Positions 41,859 through 50,627 are shown, numbered from the stretch's first letter. The stretch is 64,000 nt of DNA from Onstottus_B arcticum (GCA_038040485.1 JBBPIE010000005.1:124001-188000); one strand, 5' to 3'. The notes: generated by a model not told the origin, from the letters alone. A program made the numbers and translations.

Positions 41859-43364
41859 ATGAATGCAGAACGACCTTGCCGCGTCCTGTTTATGATCCTG
41901 ACTCTAGGGTTGCCCTCGATACTGCCGACAGAAGGCGCCTACGCACAGAAGGCTCAGGGGACAACGACAGCCAGACAAGCGCCTACGACCCTTGCCGCAA
42001 CGGAAATCGCTCGGCGAACACTCCCTGCCGTTGTGATGATCGAATGTGCAAACGCTGACGAAGCATCGCAGGCTAGCGGCTTCCTGATACTTCCAGGAAT
42101 CGTTGTAACCAACTACCACGTGATTAAGAACATGGAGAAGGGAACGATAAAGGTCGTAGACGGCAGGCTCAAAGGGAGCAAGAAATTTCGCATAACCGCC
42201 GTGCTTGCAGTTGATGAACGCACTGATCTCGCGTTACTTGGAGTCCTCGAAGCGAAGCGAGCGGGAATTTCGATGTTGCCACTGGCCCAGGGCAACGCGG
42301 TAATAGGTGAAACAGTGTACGCCTTCGGAAACCCGGAAGGATTATCAGGCACGATGTCTCCTGGAATCGTTTCATCAGCGCTCCGAGTACTCAACGGGAA
42401 ACCGTTGCTGCAGATTACTGCACCCATTTCTCATGGCTCTAGCGGCGGCCCGGTCGTTAATTCACGCGGTCAAGTCGTCGGTATCGCGGTCGGGTCGGTG
42501 ACAGAAGGGCAAAACCTAAATTTTGCTGTGCCTGCGTCACTTATAACCTCACTTGTGACTAAATGGGAGTCGGGAAACTCGGGAGGTTTCGAGTCAAATA
42601 TCTGGGATCTAATAGAGCCCTCGGAAGGCGCCGTCGAAGGTGCCTGGACGTGGTTGGCATCTCCTGCACAAGGTACCGGTAGTGTGCCCAAAACCGCACA
42701 ACTGCTGCCGCGACCTTGGAGCAAGGGCTCCCCCGAGCCCAGTGGCGCCGCGAACAACCCTGCGGGCAGCTATAAAGGAATCTTCAAGTTCGGTGAAGGG
42801 CATATGAAGGATGCGTATGTATCGGTCACCGTCGAAATCAAGAACGACAACGGAAAACTCTCAGGGTCGATCAACACGCCACAAGGCCCGGCGCCCATCA
42901 TCAGCGGCACTTACGCGGCTGGCCAAGTAAGGCTCAAATTCGATGTTGGAGGAAACGAAGGAACGGTTACCGCTCACGCTACGGACCGATTGATCATCGG
43001 CCAATGGACCTTGACCGGGGAGTCCGGGACTCTGGAGCTAGAGCGATCGGGAGCGGCACTCTCATCTGTGATTGATCCGATCTCGGGCGAATGGAACGCA
43101 ACGGCGGATGCTCAGGGAACGCCAATCGCCTTCACCCTCAGGCTTAGGGTGAAGGGCGACGAAGTAACAGGCGAGACATCAACCATCCAAGGAACGAATC
43201 CGATAGTCAAGGGCGCCTGGACGGCCCAAAAGCTGAGTCTTGCACTCGATACTCCCAGTGGCCGGATCACGCTCACTGGCGCTCTGAAGGATGGCAAACT
43301 TGTCGGCCATTTTGATTTCGCAGGCCAATTGCAAGGCAATTGGGAAGCGATCAAGAAAAAGTAG
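41859..43364 (+). CDS. Exported trypsin-like serine protease with C-terminal beta modules
   Basis: A signal peptide (VLFMILTLGLPSILPTEGAYA) is followed by a trypsin-like domain (about 55-235). The catalytic triad is visible: His in TNYHVIK, Asp in DERTDLALLG and Ser in SHGSSGGPVVN, as in HtrA/DegP-type S1C proteases, but there is no PDZ domain. After a linker come two similar beta-barrel-like modules of about 100 residues (GSYKGIF... and ISGEWNA...), each ending with a W-x-L/A strand. It is probably periplasmic. It stands outside the cassette region in codon style. The substrate is unknown. Confidence 0.82.
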   Translation: MNAERPCRVLFMILTLGLPSILPTEGAYAQKAQGTTTARQAPTTLAATEIARRTLPAVVMIECANADEASQASGFLILPGIVVTNYHVIKNMEKGTIKVVDGRLKGSKKFRITAVLAVDERTDLALLGVLEAKRAGISMLPLAQGNAVIGETVYAFGNPEGLSGTMSPGIVSSALRVLNGKPLLQITAPISHGSSGGPVVNSRGQVVGIAVGSVTEGQNLNFAVPASLITSLVTKWESGNSGGFESNIWDLIEPSEGAVEGAWTWLASPAQGTGSVPKTAQLLPRPWSKGSPEPSGAANNPAGSYKGIFKFGEGHMKDAYVSVTVEIKNDNGKLSGSINTPQGPAPIISGTYAAGQVRLKFDVGGNEGTVTAHATDRLIIGQWTLTGESGTLELERSGAALSSVIDPISGEWNATADAQGTPIAFTLRLRVKGDEVTGETSTIQGTNPIVKGAWTAQKLSLALDTPSGRITLTGALKDGKLVGHFDFAGQLQGNWEAIKKK

Positions 43365-43515
43365 GCGCTACGCCACTGTTCACGAAGAGCAACCATCAGT
43401 CGAGGGAGCATCAGCGGAGGCTAGTTGCTATTCTAGGCTTTGAGAACGACTGTTATGGTGCGCCGCCCAAAACCGAGCGAGGGTCATTGATGGTCTCGAT
43501 TCGAGCATCGTGAAG

Positions 43516-44116
43516 GTAGAGCCGTCGGGAAGGGGGCTCGACGTTGTTTGACATTTCGAGCTGGTCGCTGCTCAGTCTCCTAGAATCTCAAGGGACTCGT
43601 CGCAGGCCCCTTCGTGAGCCCCGAAGCGCAAGCCGGAGAAATGGCGCGCGCGGTCGAGTAAACACCAACTTTCGATGCCGCTCCAAATGCCGAACCAGGC
43701 ACTGCGCCTGACCGAAGTCCATTGCAGCCAAAGACATGCCCCGAGCAACCCGACGGTTCATAGTTGGGCGAGTGAGGGCGCGCGTCATGATTTCGCGCAT
43801 ACCAACCTCGTGAGAGGTGGGTCGGTGATGCTGCGGCCTACAACAATCAGATGTGCGTCAACGTCTCGCGTTTTTGCGCATACCCACTTCGTGAGAAGTG
43901 GGTCGGTGATGTTGTAGCCTGCATTGTGCGTGTTGGACCGTGTCGTGCCAGATATAGGCCGCCGCAACATCACGTACCCACTTCTCACGAAGTGGGTATG
44001 CAGCGTTAGACGCGCTTCGTTGTAGTAGGCAGCAACATCAAGACCCACCTCTGACGAGGTGGGTATGCGCGAAAATCTGAAGCGCACCCGCGAGAAGCCG
44101 CTAAATTGAAACTAGT
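43516..44116. repeat. Composite palindromic element, full-length copy
   Basis: This is the most complete copy. It has a left boundary GTAGAGCCG (43516), the about 240-base left unit to about 43770, then the four-hairpin block from 43791 to 44066 that is almost identical to 31371-31650 (ACCCACTTCGTGAGAAGTGG stem and its inverse). The tail GCGAAAATCTGAAGCGCACC and GCCGCTAAATTGAAACT follows. The region contains short frames that encode MPNQAL-type peptides but no credible gene. It lies between the protease gene and a toxin-antitoxin pair. Confidence 0.85.
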
Positions 44117-44166
44117 GGTCAGCAAGTGTTAATCTGGCGGTGAGTCATTCCGGCGAGGTCCAACTA

Positions 44167-44436
44167 ATGAAGAGAGATGCTAATAAAACAACTAGCAAGA
44201 CGCGCCAAGCACGAACGAAAGCTAATGGATCGGGAAGGCTGGCCGTTACTCTGGCTGGTGACCAGAAGGATTTGCTCGCCGATACTGCATACGGCAAAGA
44301 GTTTCAGCCTGGGCAAGTACGCATCAATCCCGAATCAAAGGAAAAAAGAGAGAAGAGGCTAGCCGCTAGAAAAGCTCGCACGTTGCGCGCTTTCCAGATG
44401 GCCTATGAAGATCATCATCGCCGCAAAGCCTCGTGA
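44167..44436 (+). CDS. Antitoxin-like small basic protein
   Basis: The 89-residue, Lys/Arg-rich product (MKRDANKTTSKTRQART at the start, then DTAYGKEFQPGQVRINPES and a helical C-terminus with EKRLAARKARTLRAF) has no named family. It overlaps the start of a PIN-domain gene by one base, the layout of an antitoxin and toxin. ATG 44167 is preferred to upstream starts at 44140. Confidence 0.6.
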   Translation: MKRDANKTTSKTRQARTKANGSGRLAVTLAGDQKDLLADTAYGKEFQPGQVRINPESKEKREKRLAARKARTLRAFQMAYEDHHRRKAS

Positions 44437-44870
44437 TGCGATATTACACTTGCGACACTTCGGTTATCATTTCACGAAAGTTGTCGGATCTCCCCGACAA
44501 CTTTCTTTTTTCGTCAGTAGTGCTATTGGAATTGGTAGCCGGCGCAAAGGATGACTCCAGACGCAAGTATTATGTGAGCCTCGCTAACGACTATCGAAAA
44601 GACAATTCTCTGATTGTTCCCGATTTTGATGATTGGCTGTTAGCCGGCAAAGTGCTTTACTGGTTGACGCAAGACCGTCGCAGAAAGGCCGGCGGGAAGG
44701 CGCCCCGATTAAAGCCTGGCGCCGCCCAGAGGATGGCCTTCGATGCACTCCTCGCAGCTAGCGCCCGCCGCTGGGAAGCAACTGTCGTGACTGACAACTG
44801 GGATGACTTCAAAGCGATTCAACGCTACTGCAATCTCAAGCTCATCAAAGGCTCCGACTTCTTCAGGTGA
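44436..44870 (+). CDS. PIN-domain toxin (VapC-like ribonuclease)
   Basis: The 144-residue PIN domain has the first catalytic Asp in YYTCDTSVIIS (about 7), a Glu in SVVLLELVAGA (about 32), Asp in MAFDALLAASA (about 107) and the terminal Asp pair region TVVTDNWDDFKAI (about 120-131). VapC-like enzymes cleave RNA. The start ATG overlaps the antitoxin-like stop (TGATG). This supports a complete two-gene toxin-antitoxin module next to the composite repeat. Confidence 0.8.
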   Translation: MRYYTCDTSVIISRKLSDLPDNFLFSSVVLLELVAGAKDDSRRKYYVSLANDYRKDNSLIVPDFDDWLLAGKVLYWLTQDRRRKAGGKAPRLKPGAAQRMAFDALLAASARRWEATVVTDNWDDFKAIQRYCNLKLIKGSDFFR

Positions 44871-45094
44871 GTGTTGGGCGCTCAAACCATCTTTTTAGCA
44901 GAATCTATTCTCACATTCGGCGCGAACGAATAAGGTGGCCTCTATCCTCGGGATGGAAAGCTCATAAATCAGCGGGCCTACAAAAGCCGATCGCCTGCGC
45001 GCCCGTTGCTGGCTGGCGTTGCGGCTGGTAAAACCATTAGGTCTTATCGGGTGTGGCATGATCGGAACTTACTGATCAACTGAAGGAGGACGTT

Positions 45095-45595
45095 ATGCAG
45101 ACAAAAGCTAAGATCTTCGGAGGCATCTCCATATGTGGCCTGCTCCTGGCGCTAGCACCGATGGCCCATGTTCGTGTGTCTCACGCTGCTTTGGCCGAGC
45201 AGGTTAGTGGCAACCTCCAAGTTGCCGTCCAACCAGACCCAACAGCCGCCTCAGCCAAGGGGCTGAAGGGCGTGGTCATGATCTCTGTGCTGACCGACGG
45301 CGCCGTAGTCAAGCAGGACGAGGTGGAGGTCTCAGGTCTGCCGCCTAACTTTACACTTCCGCTCGGCGTCTACGACGTACGAGTCGAAGGCGACGGGATG
45401 GTGACAGTTGTGAAGCGGGGCGTGCACGTTATGGCGAAAGACTCCACTAGGGTCATCGCCCCTATGCGCCCTGGGCAAGGCGTTCGTATCGTCGAGTACG
45501 CGACGGGCGGGCTGGCGCGCGAGGAGGTGGCTGCCCGGCTCGCGAAGCTCGAAGCAGCAGTGGCACAGATGCAGAAAGCGCAGCAAGCGAAATAG
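45095..45595 (+). CDS. Exported hypothetical protein with C-terminal coiled coil
   Basis: The 166-residue product has a signal peptide (FGGISICGLLLALAPMAHV, then a Ser-His-Ala cleavage-like region). A beta-rich domain (about 40-130) contains LPLGVYDVRVEGDG and resembles a carboxypeptidase-regulatory or PEGA-like fold. A C-terminal helix (about 140-166) begins REEVAARLAKLEAAVA and has heptad spacing. A strong ribosome site (GAAGGAGG) precedes the ATG. It is probably periplasmic; no specific function is assigned. Confidence 0.6.
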   Translation: MQTKAKIFGGISICGLLLALAPMAHVRVSHAALAEQVSGNLQVAVQPDPTAASAKGLKGVVMISVLTDGAVVKQDEVEVSGLPPNFTLPLGVYDVRVEGDGMVTVVKRGVHVMAKDSTRVIAPMRPGQGVRIVEYATGGLAREEVAARLAKLEAAVAQMQKAQQAK

Positions 45596-45657
45596 CTTAG
45601 CTGTTGCAGAGCAGGCGAAGGCGAACCAAGCAGGAGGCGTCTAAGCGCGCGCTTCCG

Positions 45658-45736
45658 GCCTAACGTCCACCGTAGCCGCTTTCCGTATCCGGAGTATCTT
45701 GCAGCGAGCGCGCGGAATGCGAACAGGATGTTGGAC
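45658..45736 (+). other. attC-like site before TIR gene
   Basis: The left core GCCTAAC (45658-45664) and right core GTTGGAC (45730-45736) both fit the attC consensus; CCGCTTTCCG pairs partly with CGGAATGCG. The sequence just after it (CTTGCGCTGTGAAGCGG at about 45755) also follows the attC half-site at 25533. Confidence 0.55.
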
Positions 45737-45811
45737 GGTAGGAGGCACCCTTGCGCTGTGAAGCGGGAAGTGCGCCAGCGGGATACGTCGATCGAGAACC
45801 AGGGAGGACGT

Positions 45812-46312
45812 GTGAGCTACCACGTATTTATTAGCTACCCGCGAATCGCAGACGAACGGGGCGCCGTGTCTGACATTCGTGCCCACTTGGATCGCGAACT
45901 CAAGATCAAGACCGGCGATCGCAACCTTGTCGTGTTTCAAGATCGGTCCGGCCTTGCCGGCGGCGATCCATGGAACGAAGTCCTAGAAGAGGAACTAAAG
46001 ATCGCCAATGCATTCGTGCTGTTGCTGTGTCCACTTTGGCTTACGAGTGACTGGTGCCGAAAGGAACTGAATCTATACCTCGCCTACGGCAAACAACGCG
46101 CCGTGGATCGTCCGATCGTCCCGCTACGCTGGGAGAGAACTGAGCTCGCACATGCCCAAACCGAGGAGCAAGAGGCGATGCTTGCCCTCATCAAAAGGCA
46201 TGAGGAGGTTCCCTGGGACAAGCTTCGCCATCGAAACTCGTCTGATAAAGGCTACCGCGAAGCAATCAGCGACTTTGCCGAGGCTGTAGTCGCAAAGCTA
46301 GTCGGCCAATGA
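45812..46312 (+). CDS. TIR-domain protein (putative defence NADase)
   Basis: The 166-residue protein is essentially one TIR domain: YHVFISYPRIADERGAV at the N-terminus, VVFQDRSGLAGGDPW, then the candidate catalytic Glu85 in WCRKELNLYLAYG. The start is GTG 45812 with AGGGAGG just upstream; longer frames run back into the attC-like site. It occupies a cassette-like position between 45658 and the degenerate site near 46366 (right core GTTGGGC). It could be an effector that depends on a partner supplied elsewhere. Confidence 0.78.
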   Translation: MSYHVFISYPRIADERGAVSDIRAHLDRELKIKTGDRNLVVFQDRSGLAGGDPWNEVLEEELKIANAFVLLLCPLWLTSDWCRKELNLYLAYGKQRAVDRPIVPLRWERTELAHAQTEEQEAMLALIKRHEEVPWDKLRHRNSSDKGYREAISDFAEAVVAKLVGQ

Positions 46313-46412
46313 GGGGTCCTCGCATGCACCTACGCGTCGTTGAACAGCGCGTCATTGTGCATTACGTTGGGCGCACAAATCTTAGTCGATTCCATGCTCA
46401 TCGGAGGTCATC

Positions 46413-47228
46413 ATGATCATTGCGCTGGCGTCGCCGTGTATCGCCTCAAGCATTGATGACGGCTTAGACAACATCAAGCGGCTCATATCTGAAGCTTCGG
46501 CTCAAGGCGCGGAGATCGTGTGTTTCCCGGAAGCTTATCTCCCGGGTCTGCGCGGGCAGGATTTTGAAGTACCGCTCTTTGATCAGACGCAGCAGGAACG
46601 GGCGCTCCAAGCCGTGGCCGAGTGGGCGCGAACGTATCGAGTGGCCACCATCCTCGGGATGGAAAGGCTCATGACGACGGCCACGACGGGGGGCCGGCAA
46701 ATTGCCGCCTTTGTCATTGACGCCCGGGGCCAGCTTCAGGGTTACCAAACCAAGAACCAACTAGATCCGACCGAAGATCAGTTCTATGTGCCCGGAACTA
46801 CCCGGCGACTCTTCGAGATTAAGGGGATCAAGTTTGGAGTAGTGATTTGCCATGAGGGCTGGCGCTATCCCGAGACGGTGCGATGGGCGGCGGTGCGGGG
46901 CGCCAAAATCGTCTTTCATCCCCACCACACGGGGAGTGATCAAGAAGGTGTCCGTCTGACGCAGTGGGGCGCGGCCAGCGGGCCTTATTACGAGAAGGCG
47001 ATGATGATGCGCAGCATGGAGAACACGATCTACTTTGCCAGTGTCAACTATGCACTGCGCTTCCAGGAATCGGCGACAAGTCTCATCGCCCCGTCAGGCC
47101 AGTGCCAGGCGTACTCACCCTACGGGCAGGAAGGCGTGCTGGTGCAGGAGATCAAAGTCGAGGAAGCAACCGGTTTGCTAGCCACTCGATACGCACCCGA
47201 GCGTTATCAAGAATTCACGTTGGATTGA
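46413..47228 (+). CDS. Carbon-nitrogen hydrolase (nitrilase superfamily)
   Basis: The 271-residue enzyme has the Glu-Lys-Cys triad: Glu40 in CFPEAYLPG, Lys114 in YQTKNQLDP and Cys146 in VVICHEGWRYPE. It would hydrolyse an amide, carbamoyl or nitrile C-N bond; the C-HEGWRYPE context suggests an amidase or carbamoylase-like member rather than a true nitrilase. It is cytoplasmic with no signal peptide. ATG 46413 has GGAGG upstream. It begins about 40 bases after a possible attC right core, so it may itself be cassette-borne. Confidence 0.85.
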   Translation: MIIALASPCIASSIDDGLDNIKRLISEASAQGAEIVCFPEAYLPGLRGQDFEVPLFDQTQQERALQAVAEWARTYRVATILGMERLMTTATTGGRQIAAFVIDARGQLQGYQTKNQLDPTEDQFYVPGTTRRLFEIKGIKFGVVICHEGWRYPETVRWAAVRGAKIVFHPHHTGSDQEGVRLTQWGAASGPYYEKAMMMRSMENTIYFASVNYALRFQESATSLIAPSGQCQAYSPYGQEGVLVQEIKVEEATGLLATRYAPERYQEFTLD

Positions 47229-47453
47229 GCACTCAACATCGCTTGCCGCCGACGCCGCTCCGGTCGCGCTTCGCGGCGGGCTGATGCGCCGTCGCAGGAC
47301 CGCCAGCATCAGGCTGGTTCCCACTGCTCCGATCTCAACCCTTTTTCTTGTCTCTACAAAGTTGGTCGCCCTCAACTCTCGCAAATTTGATACACACAAT
47401 CTGGACAACGCTGCTCCTCTCTCTTATCCTTGCTGCCTGAGAAAGGAGACTGT

Positions 47454-47729
47454 ATGGCAATAACCGTGAGGTTCACACCTAAATCGATGAGTGCTGCTAA
47501 GTATGACGAGTGCATAAGGCGGCTGGAACAGGCGGGGGCAGGTGCTCCAAAAGGAAGGCTCTACCATGTCTGTTATGGAAGCAAGGATGACGTTCGAGTC
47601 TTTGATGTCTGGGAGTCATCCGAGTCATTCGATGAGTTTGGGCAGAAACTGACGCCGATTTTACAAGAGTTGAGTATTGACCCTGGAACGCCTGAGATAA
47701 GCGAGGTGCACAAGATTATTCCGGGGTGA
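47454..47729 (+). CDS. Dimeric alpha/beta-barrel (ABM-like) protein
   Basis: The 91-residue product starts MAITVRFTPKSMSAAKYDEC and contains GRLYHVCYGSKDDVRVFDVW followed by ESSESFDEFGQKLTPILQEL. This is the arrangement of antibiotic-biosynthesis-monooxygenase-like ferredoxin folds, which are often quality-control or stress proteins and form dimers. The ribosome site AAAGGAGA precedes ATG 47454. The specific role is unknown. Confidence 0.7.
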   Translation: MAITVRFTPKSMSAAKYDECIRRLEQAGAGAPKGRLYHVCYGSKDDVRVFDVWESSESFDEFGQKLTPILQELSIDPGTPEISEVHKIIPG

Positions 47730-48138
47730 AGCCGTGTGAAAGTAGTCAGGCTCAAGCTTGAGGAAACCTAACGTCTCAATGGTCTAAACAAAGATCTGCA
47801 GCGGTCGGCGGCGGCCGAGACCAGACTGCCGCCGCGGCTGAAATCTGGCGCTTCCGGCCGACGCGCTTCGGGGCCCTTTGAGCGCTCGCGTTCCCGCAGT
47901 GCTACGGTGATCGGCGCGCTGATGCCGAACTATAGCTCGCAGTCGAGTGATCGCTGCCGCCTTCAAGACGCCTCAATCCGAAAGTATCCACATTCACACT
48001 TTGAAATCGCCCTGAATGTGATATTGTGCCCACTCGCACCTGAACACACTATTTGTTTCGATGTGTCTCCAGCGGAACGAAAAGGTCTTCGGGGCGTGAA
48101 ACAAGCCTTACTAACAATCTTGGAAAGAGGAGAAAATC
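47730..48138. other. Intergenic region upstream of the DyP gene cluster
   Basis: About 400 bases without a credible gene. ACCTAAC at 47766 resembles an attC left core but no matching right core was found. A GC-rich stretch (47800-47900) can form several weak hairpins. The end of the region should contain the promoter of the 151-residue gene; a TTGAAA near 48000 is a possible -35. The ribosome site GAGGAGAAA lies before 48139. Confidence 0.35.
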
Positions 48139-48594
48139 ATGGCTACTACACCTGTCCAAAATGCGTTGACCGCGTTGATTCCCATAAAGGCTGCCGCCGT
48201 AGATGCGTTGCGACAGCAGCTAATCGACACTCCAATCGACGGCTCAGGTCTCGACGCCGTAGGAACTGTGCATTTCGCCCGCATCTTTGTTTTTGCGGCG
48301 AACAACACCTCGGGCGTCCCTTCGAACCTTGCCGCGGTGATCACTACCTACGACAACGACTTCGCCGCGTACATTCAGGCTTTTGTCGACCAGCCTTCGG
48401 TCGCAGCGTTCTTCAACAGCTTTCTGGCAATGGTTGACGATCCAGCCGCGCCCGGGCTGATCCCGGTGACCAAGAATGCAGCCGCGTTTGCCGCGTTTGT
48501 TCAAAAGTACGACCAAACCAATCCGGCCAACTCATGGGGCCAGTGGTACAGCGCGTATCCCGGTCTGACCGTGCAGAACATCCTGCACCCCTAA
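48139..48594 (+). CDS. Helical 151-aa protein at the head of the DyP gene cluster
   Basis: The product is Ala-rich and mostly helical (ALTALIPIKAAAVDALRQQL at about 9-28; later FARIFVFAANNT and AAFAAFVQKYDQ), ending NSWGQWYSAYPGLTVQNIL. There is no signal peptide, cysteine or metal motif. The recurring ITTYDNDFAAYIQAF-type segments resemble the ferredoxin-like halves of the DyP fold (the peroxidase also starts with a substrate-handling half), so it may be a DyP-related partner; this is tentative. GAGGAG precedes the ATG. A strong hairpin follows before the peroxidase gene, so this first gene may be made in excess. Confidence 0.6.
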   Translation: MATTPVQNALTALIPIKAAAVDALRQQLIDTPIDGSGLDAVGTVHFARIFVFAANNTSGVPSNLAAVITTYDNDFAAYIQAFVDQPSVAAFFNSFLAMVDDPAAPGLIPVTKNAAAFAAFVQKYDQTNPANSWGQWYSAYPGLTVQNILHP

Positions 48595-48616
48595 ACCACA
48601 TCTGAGAAAGTATCGT

Positions 48617-48657
48617 CAGCCATAGCGCCGCGTTCTGAAAAGAACGCTGTGGCGGCT
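48617..48657 (+). terminator. Hairpin between first cluster gene and DyP gene (attenuator candidate)
   Basis: CAGCC and GCGTTCT (48617-48636) pair with AGAACGC and GGCTG (about 48641-48656) around a GAAA tetraloop, with a mismatched middle. No T tract follows, so it is more likely an RNA-stability or attenuation element than a full terminator. Confidence 0.45.
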
Positions 48658-48764
48658 GCGGTTCACAGGGAGCACGCTGCGGGAACGTCCAACCGAACCC
48701 GCAGCGGGCTCGAAGCGCTCGTGTTGATCTTGTAAACAGACTCATCACAGAACGAGGAGATGCC

Positions 48765-50231
48765 ATGTCCCAACCCAGCTTTGATACGACTCCCGCCGAT
48801 CCGCTCAAGCTTCACCCGGAGGATCTCCCTGACATTCAGGGATTCATCGTGCACGGGTACAACATGCCAAAGAGCCGTCACTTCGTCCTCACTATCGGCC
48901 AGGTCGGGGCCGCGTTGGACTTCCTCGATGCCCTGACCTCGGGTTCGGGCGCGCTGTCGGTCACTAGCGCGGAGCGATGGCCCGGCGGCACGAAGCCCGA
49001 GTATGCGCTCAATATAGGACTGACCGCGCGAGGGCTCGAAGCGTTAAAGCTTCCAACGAGTGTGAGCATCAATCCCGGGAACTTCAGTTCATTTCTCAAC
49101 GGCGCAGTCGCAGCCGCCAAGACAGTAGGCGACACTGGACCCAACGACCCCGCGAACTGGGTGACCAAGCTCAACACAGCGAACGCGGATTTGGCCCACG
49201 TGCTTCTGTCGTTGTATACGAATACCGCCGAAGATCGTGAATTGTACGCGGCGCAACTCCGGACTATGTTTGCGCCAGTCATCCCACCGGTTGGCGCGCC
49301 CGGCAATGACGTCCTGGAGTGGGATGTTGACCCTTTGATATTCGTGGATCCCGCGACCGGAGAGACGTATCGTTTGATTCACTTCGGCTACACGGACGGG
49401 ATCTCCAATCCCATCATCGATGCGGTAGACTTGCCCCCATTGCGTCCCAACCAGCTTCCGTATGTTGCGGCATGGCAGTTCGTCACCCGCGATGGCGAGA
49501 TGACTAGCTACAACCTGCCCGCTCCTTTGCAGTTTGGACAGAACGGAACCTTCAGCGCTTTTCGCATCCTCGAGCAGAACGTTCAGGCGTTTGAAGCCTA
49601 TCTAAGCGCTGACGGCAGGGACGAAGCTGCGCAGGAGTTTCTCGCAAGCAAGCTGTGCGGAAGATGGCGTAACGGTAATCCGGTGGTCCTTCGCCCGGAC
49701 GCGCCCGGCCCCAGATTGCCCGACGACGAGATGATGGATTTCGACTATGGCACCGACAACGTCGGCCAGCCCTGTCCGTATTCGTCGCACACCAGACGCA
49801 CGAACTCGCGGGGAGGCCCGCTGGTCGTCCCGGTAGGCGACAAGGTGGACCACAGGATCATACGCAGAGCCGATGCGTATGGCCCTCACTACACAGGCGT
49901 CGATGATGGCCAGACGCGCGGGCTGGCCGGTCACTTCATGTGTGTAATGCTCTCCAATCAGTTCGAGTTCCTCATGTCTCAGTGGGTCAACAGCGCGACG
50001 TTCCCGGGACTGGCTGCCCAGGCCGGGATTGATCCTCTTCTGGGCAACGTACCCGACGGGAGTACCTTCACTTACTGGGAGTCGAGCAAACCGGTTGTCG
50101 CGGACGGCCTTTCAAGCTTCGTGACCACGAAAGGTGGTTTGTACTGCTTCATTCCGAGCATCACCGCGATCAAATGGATGGCCCAAAACGGCGGCGCATC
50201 CAGTCCGTGGACTGTGCCCGTGCCGAAGTAA
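48765..50231 (+). CDS. DyP-type peroxidase
   Basis: The 488-residue heme peroxidase has the DyP distal motif GYTDGIS with catalytic Asp211 and the proximal heme-ligand region CPYSSHTRRTNSRG with His342; IIRRADAYGP follows as in other DyPs. DyPs use H2O2 to oxidise dyes, phenols or cargo-specific substrates. No signal peptide or encapsulin-targeting tail was recognised (the C-terminus is SSPWTVPVPK). ATG 48765 has GAGGAG upstream. The gene belongs to a unit with a small helical protein and two giant proteins; no encapsulin gene is in the window. Confidence 0.85.
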   Translation: MSQPSFDTTPADPLKLHPEDLPDIQGFIVHGYNMPKSRHFVLTIGQVGAALDFLDALTSGSGALSVTSAERWPGGTKPEYALNIGLTARGLEALKLPTSVSINPGNFSSFLNGAVAAAKTVGDTGPNDPANWVTKLNTANADLAHVLLSLYTNTAEDRELYAAQLRTMFAPVIPPVGAPGNDVLEWDVDPLIFVDPATGETYRLIHFGYTDGISNPIIDAVDLPPLRPNQLPYVAAWQFVTRDGEMTSYNLPAPLQFGQNGTFSAFRILEQNVQAFEAYLSADGRDEAAQEFLASKLCGRWRNGNPVVLRPDAPGPRLPDDEMMDFDYGTDNVGQPCPYSSHTRRTNSRGGPLVVPVGDKVDHRIIRRADAYGPHYTGVDDGQTRGLAGHFMCVMLSNQFEFLMSQWVNSATFPGLAAQAGIDPLLGNVPDGSTFTYWESSKPVVADGLSSFVTTKGGLYCFIPSITAIKWMAQNGGASSPWTVPVPK

Positions 50232-50370
50232 CCGCACCTTGCAGCTCGGCGAATCAGTCTGACGACTTCTCGATGTGGAAGAGCCATGTGTTCCCCGCGG
50301 ACCCAAGCGCTCCGGGTCTTGCCTGGAATCTACCCTCGGTGTATAGTCGCACCCGCATACGAAGGGAGCT

Positions 50371-50523
50371 ATGCGGAACTGCATCTCACGTATGCCGCCT
50401 CACGGCAATCAACAGCTGCTGCAGGCCGCGACAAAACGTAACTTCCTGGATCAGGAACGGCACACCGATTGGCTTGGCCGACGCACCGTATCTCCGCTGA
50501 ACCGCGCGTCGGGCGTCCAATAG
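50371..50523 (+). CDS. Possible small protein, 50 aa
   Basis: The gap between the peroxidase and the 1008-residue gene contains an ATG at 50371 with AGGGAG four bases upstream and 50 in-frame codons. The product (MRNCISRMPPHGNQQLLQAA at the start) is basic, with no hydrophobic segment. The strong ribosome site and position inside the cluster are the only support; the rest of the 50232-50627 gap shows no gene. Confidence 0.35.
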   Translation: MRNCISRMPPHGNQQLLQAATKRNFLDQERHTDWLGRRTVSPLNRASGVQ

Positions 50524-50627
50524 CGAGCAGAATAGTGGAATTCTCGAGCGTTCGAACTTGAAGCACGTTCCATCGCTGATATGACCCGTAGCTCTTAAAC
50601 CTCCAGGAAGCGCGGAGCAAAATTGTC

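Noticed and set aside
47766..47960. attC site before the DyP cluster (ACCTAAC)
   Set aside because: Only an isolated left core; no complementary right arm was seen.
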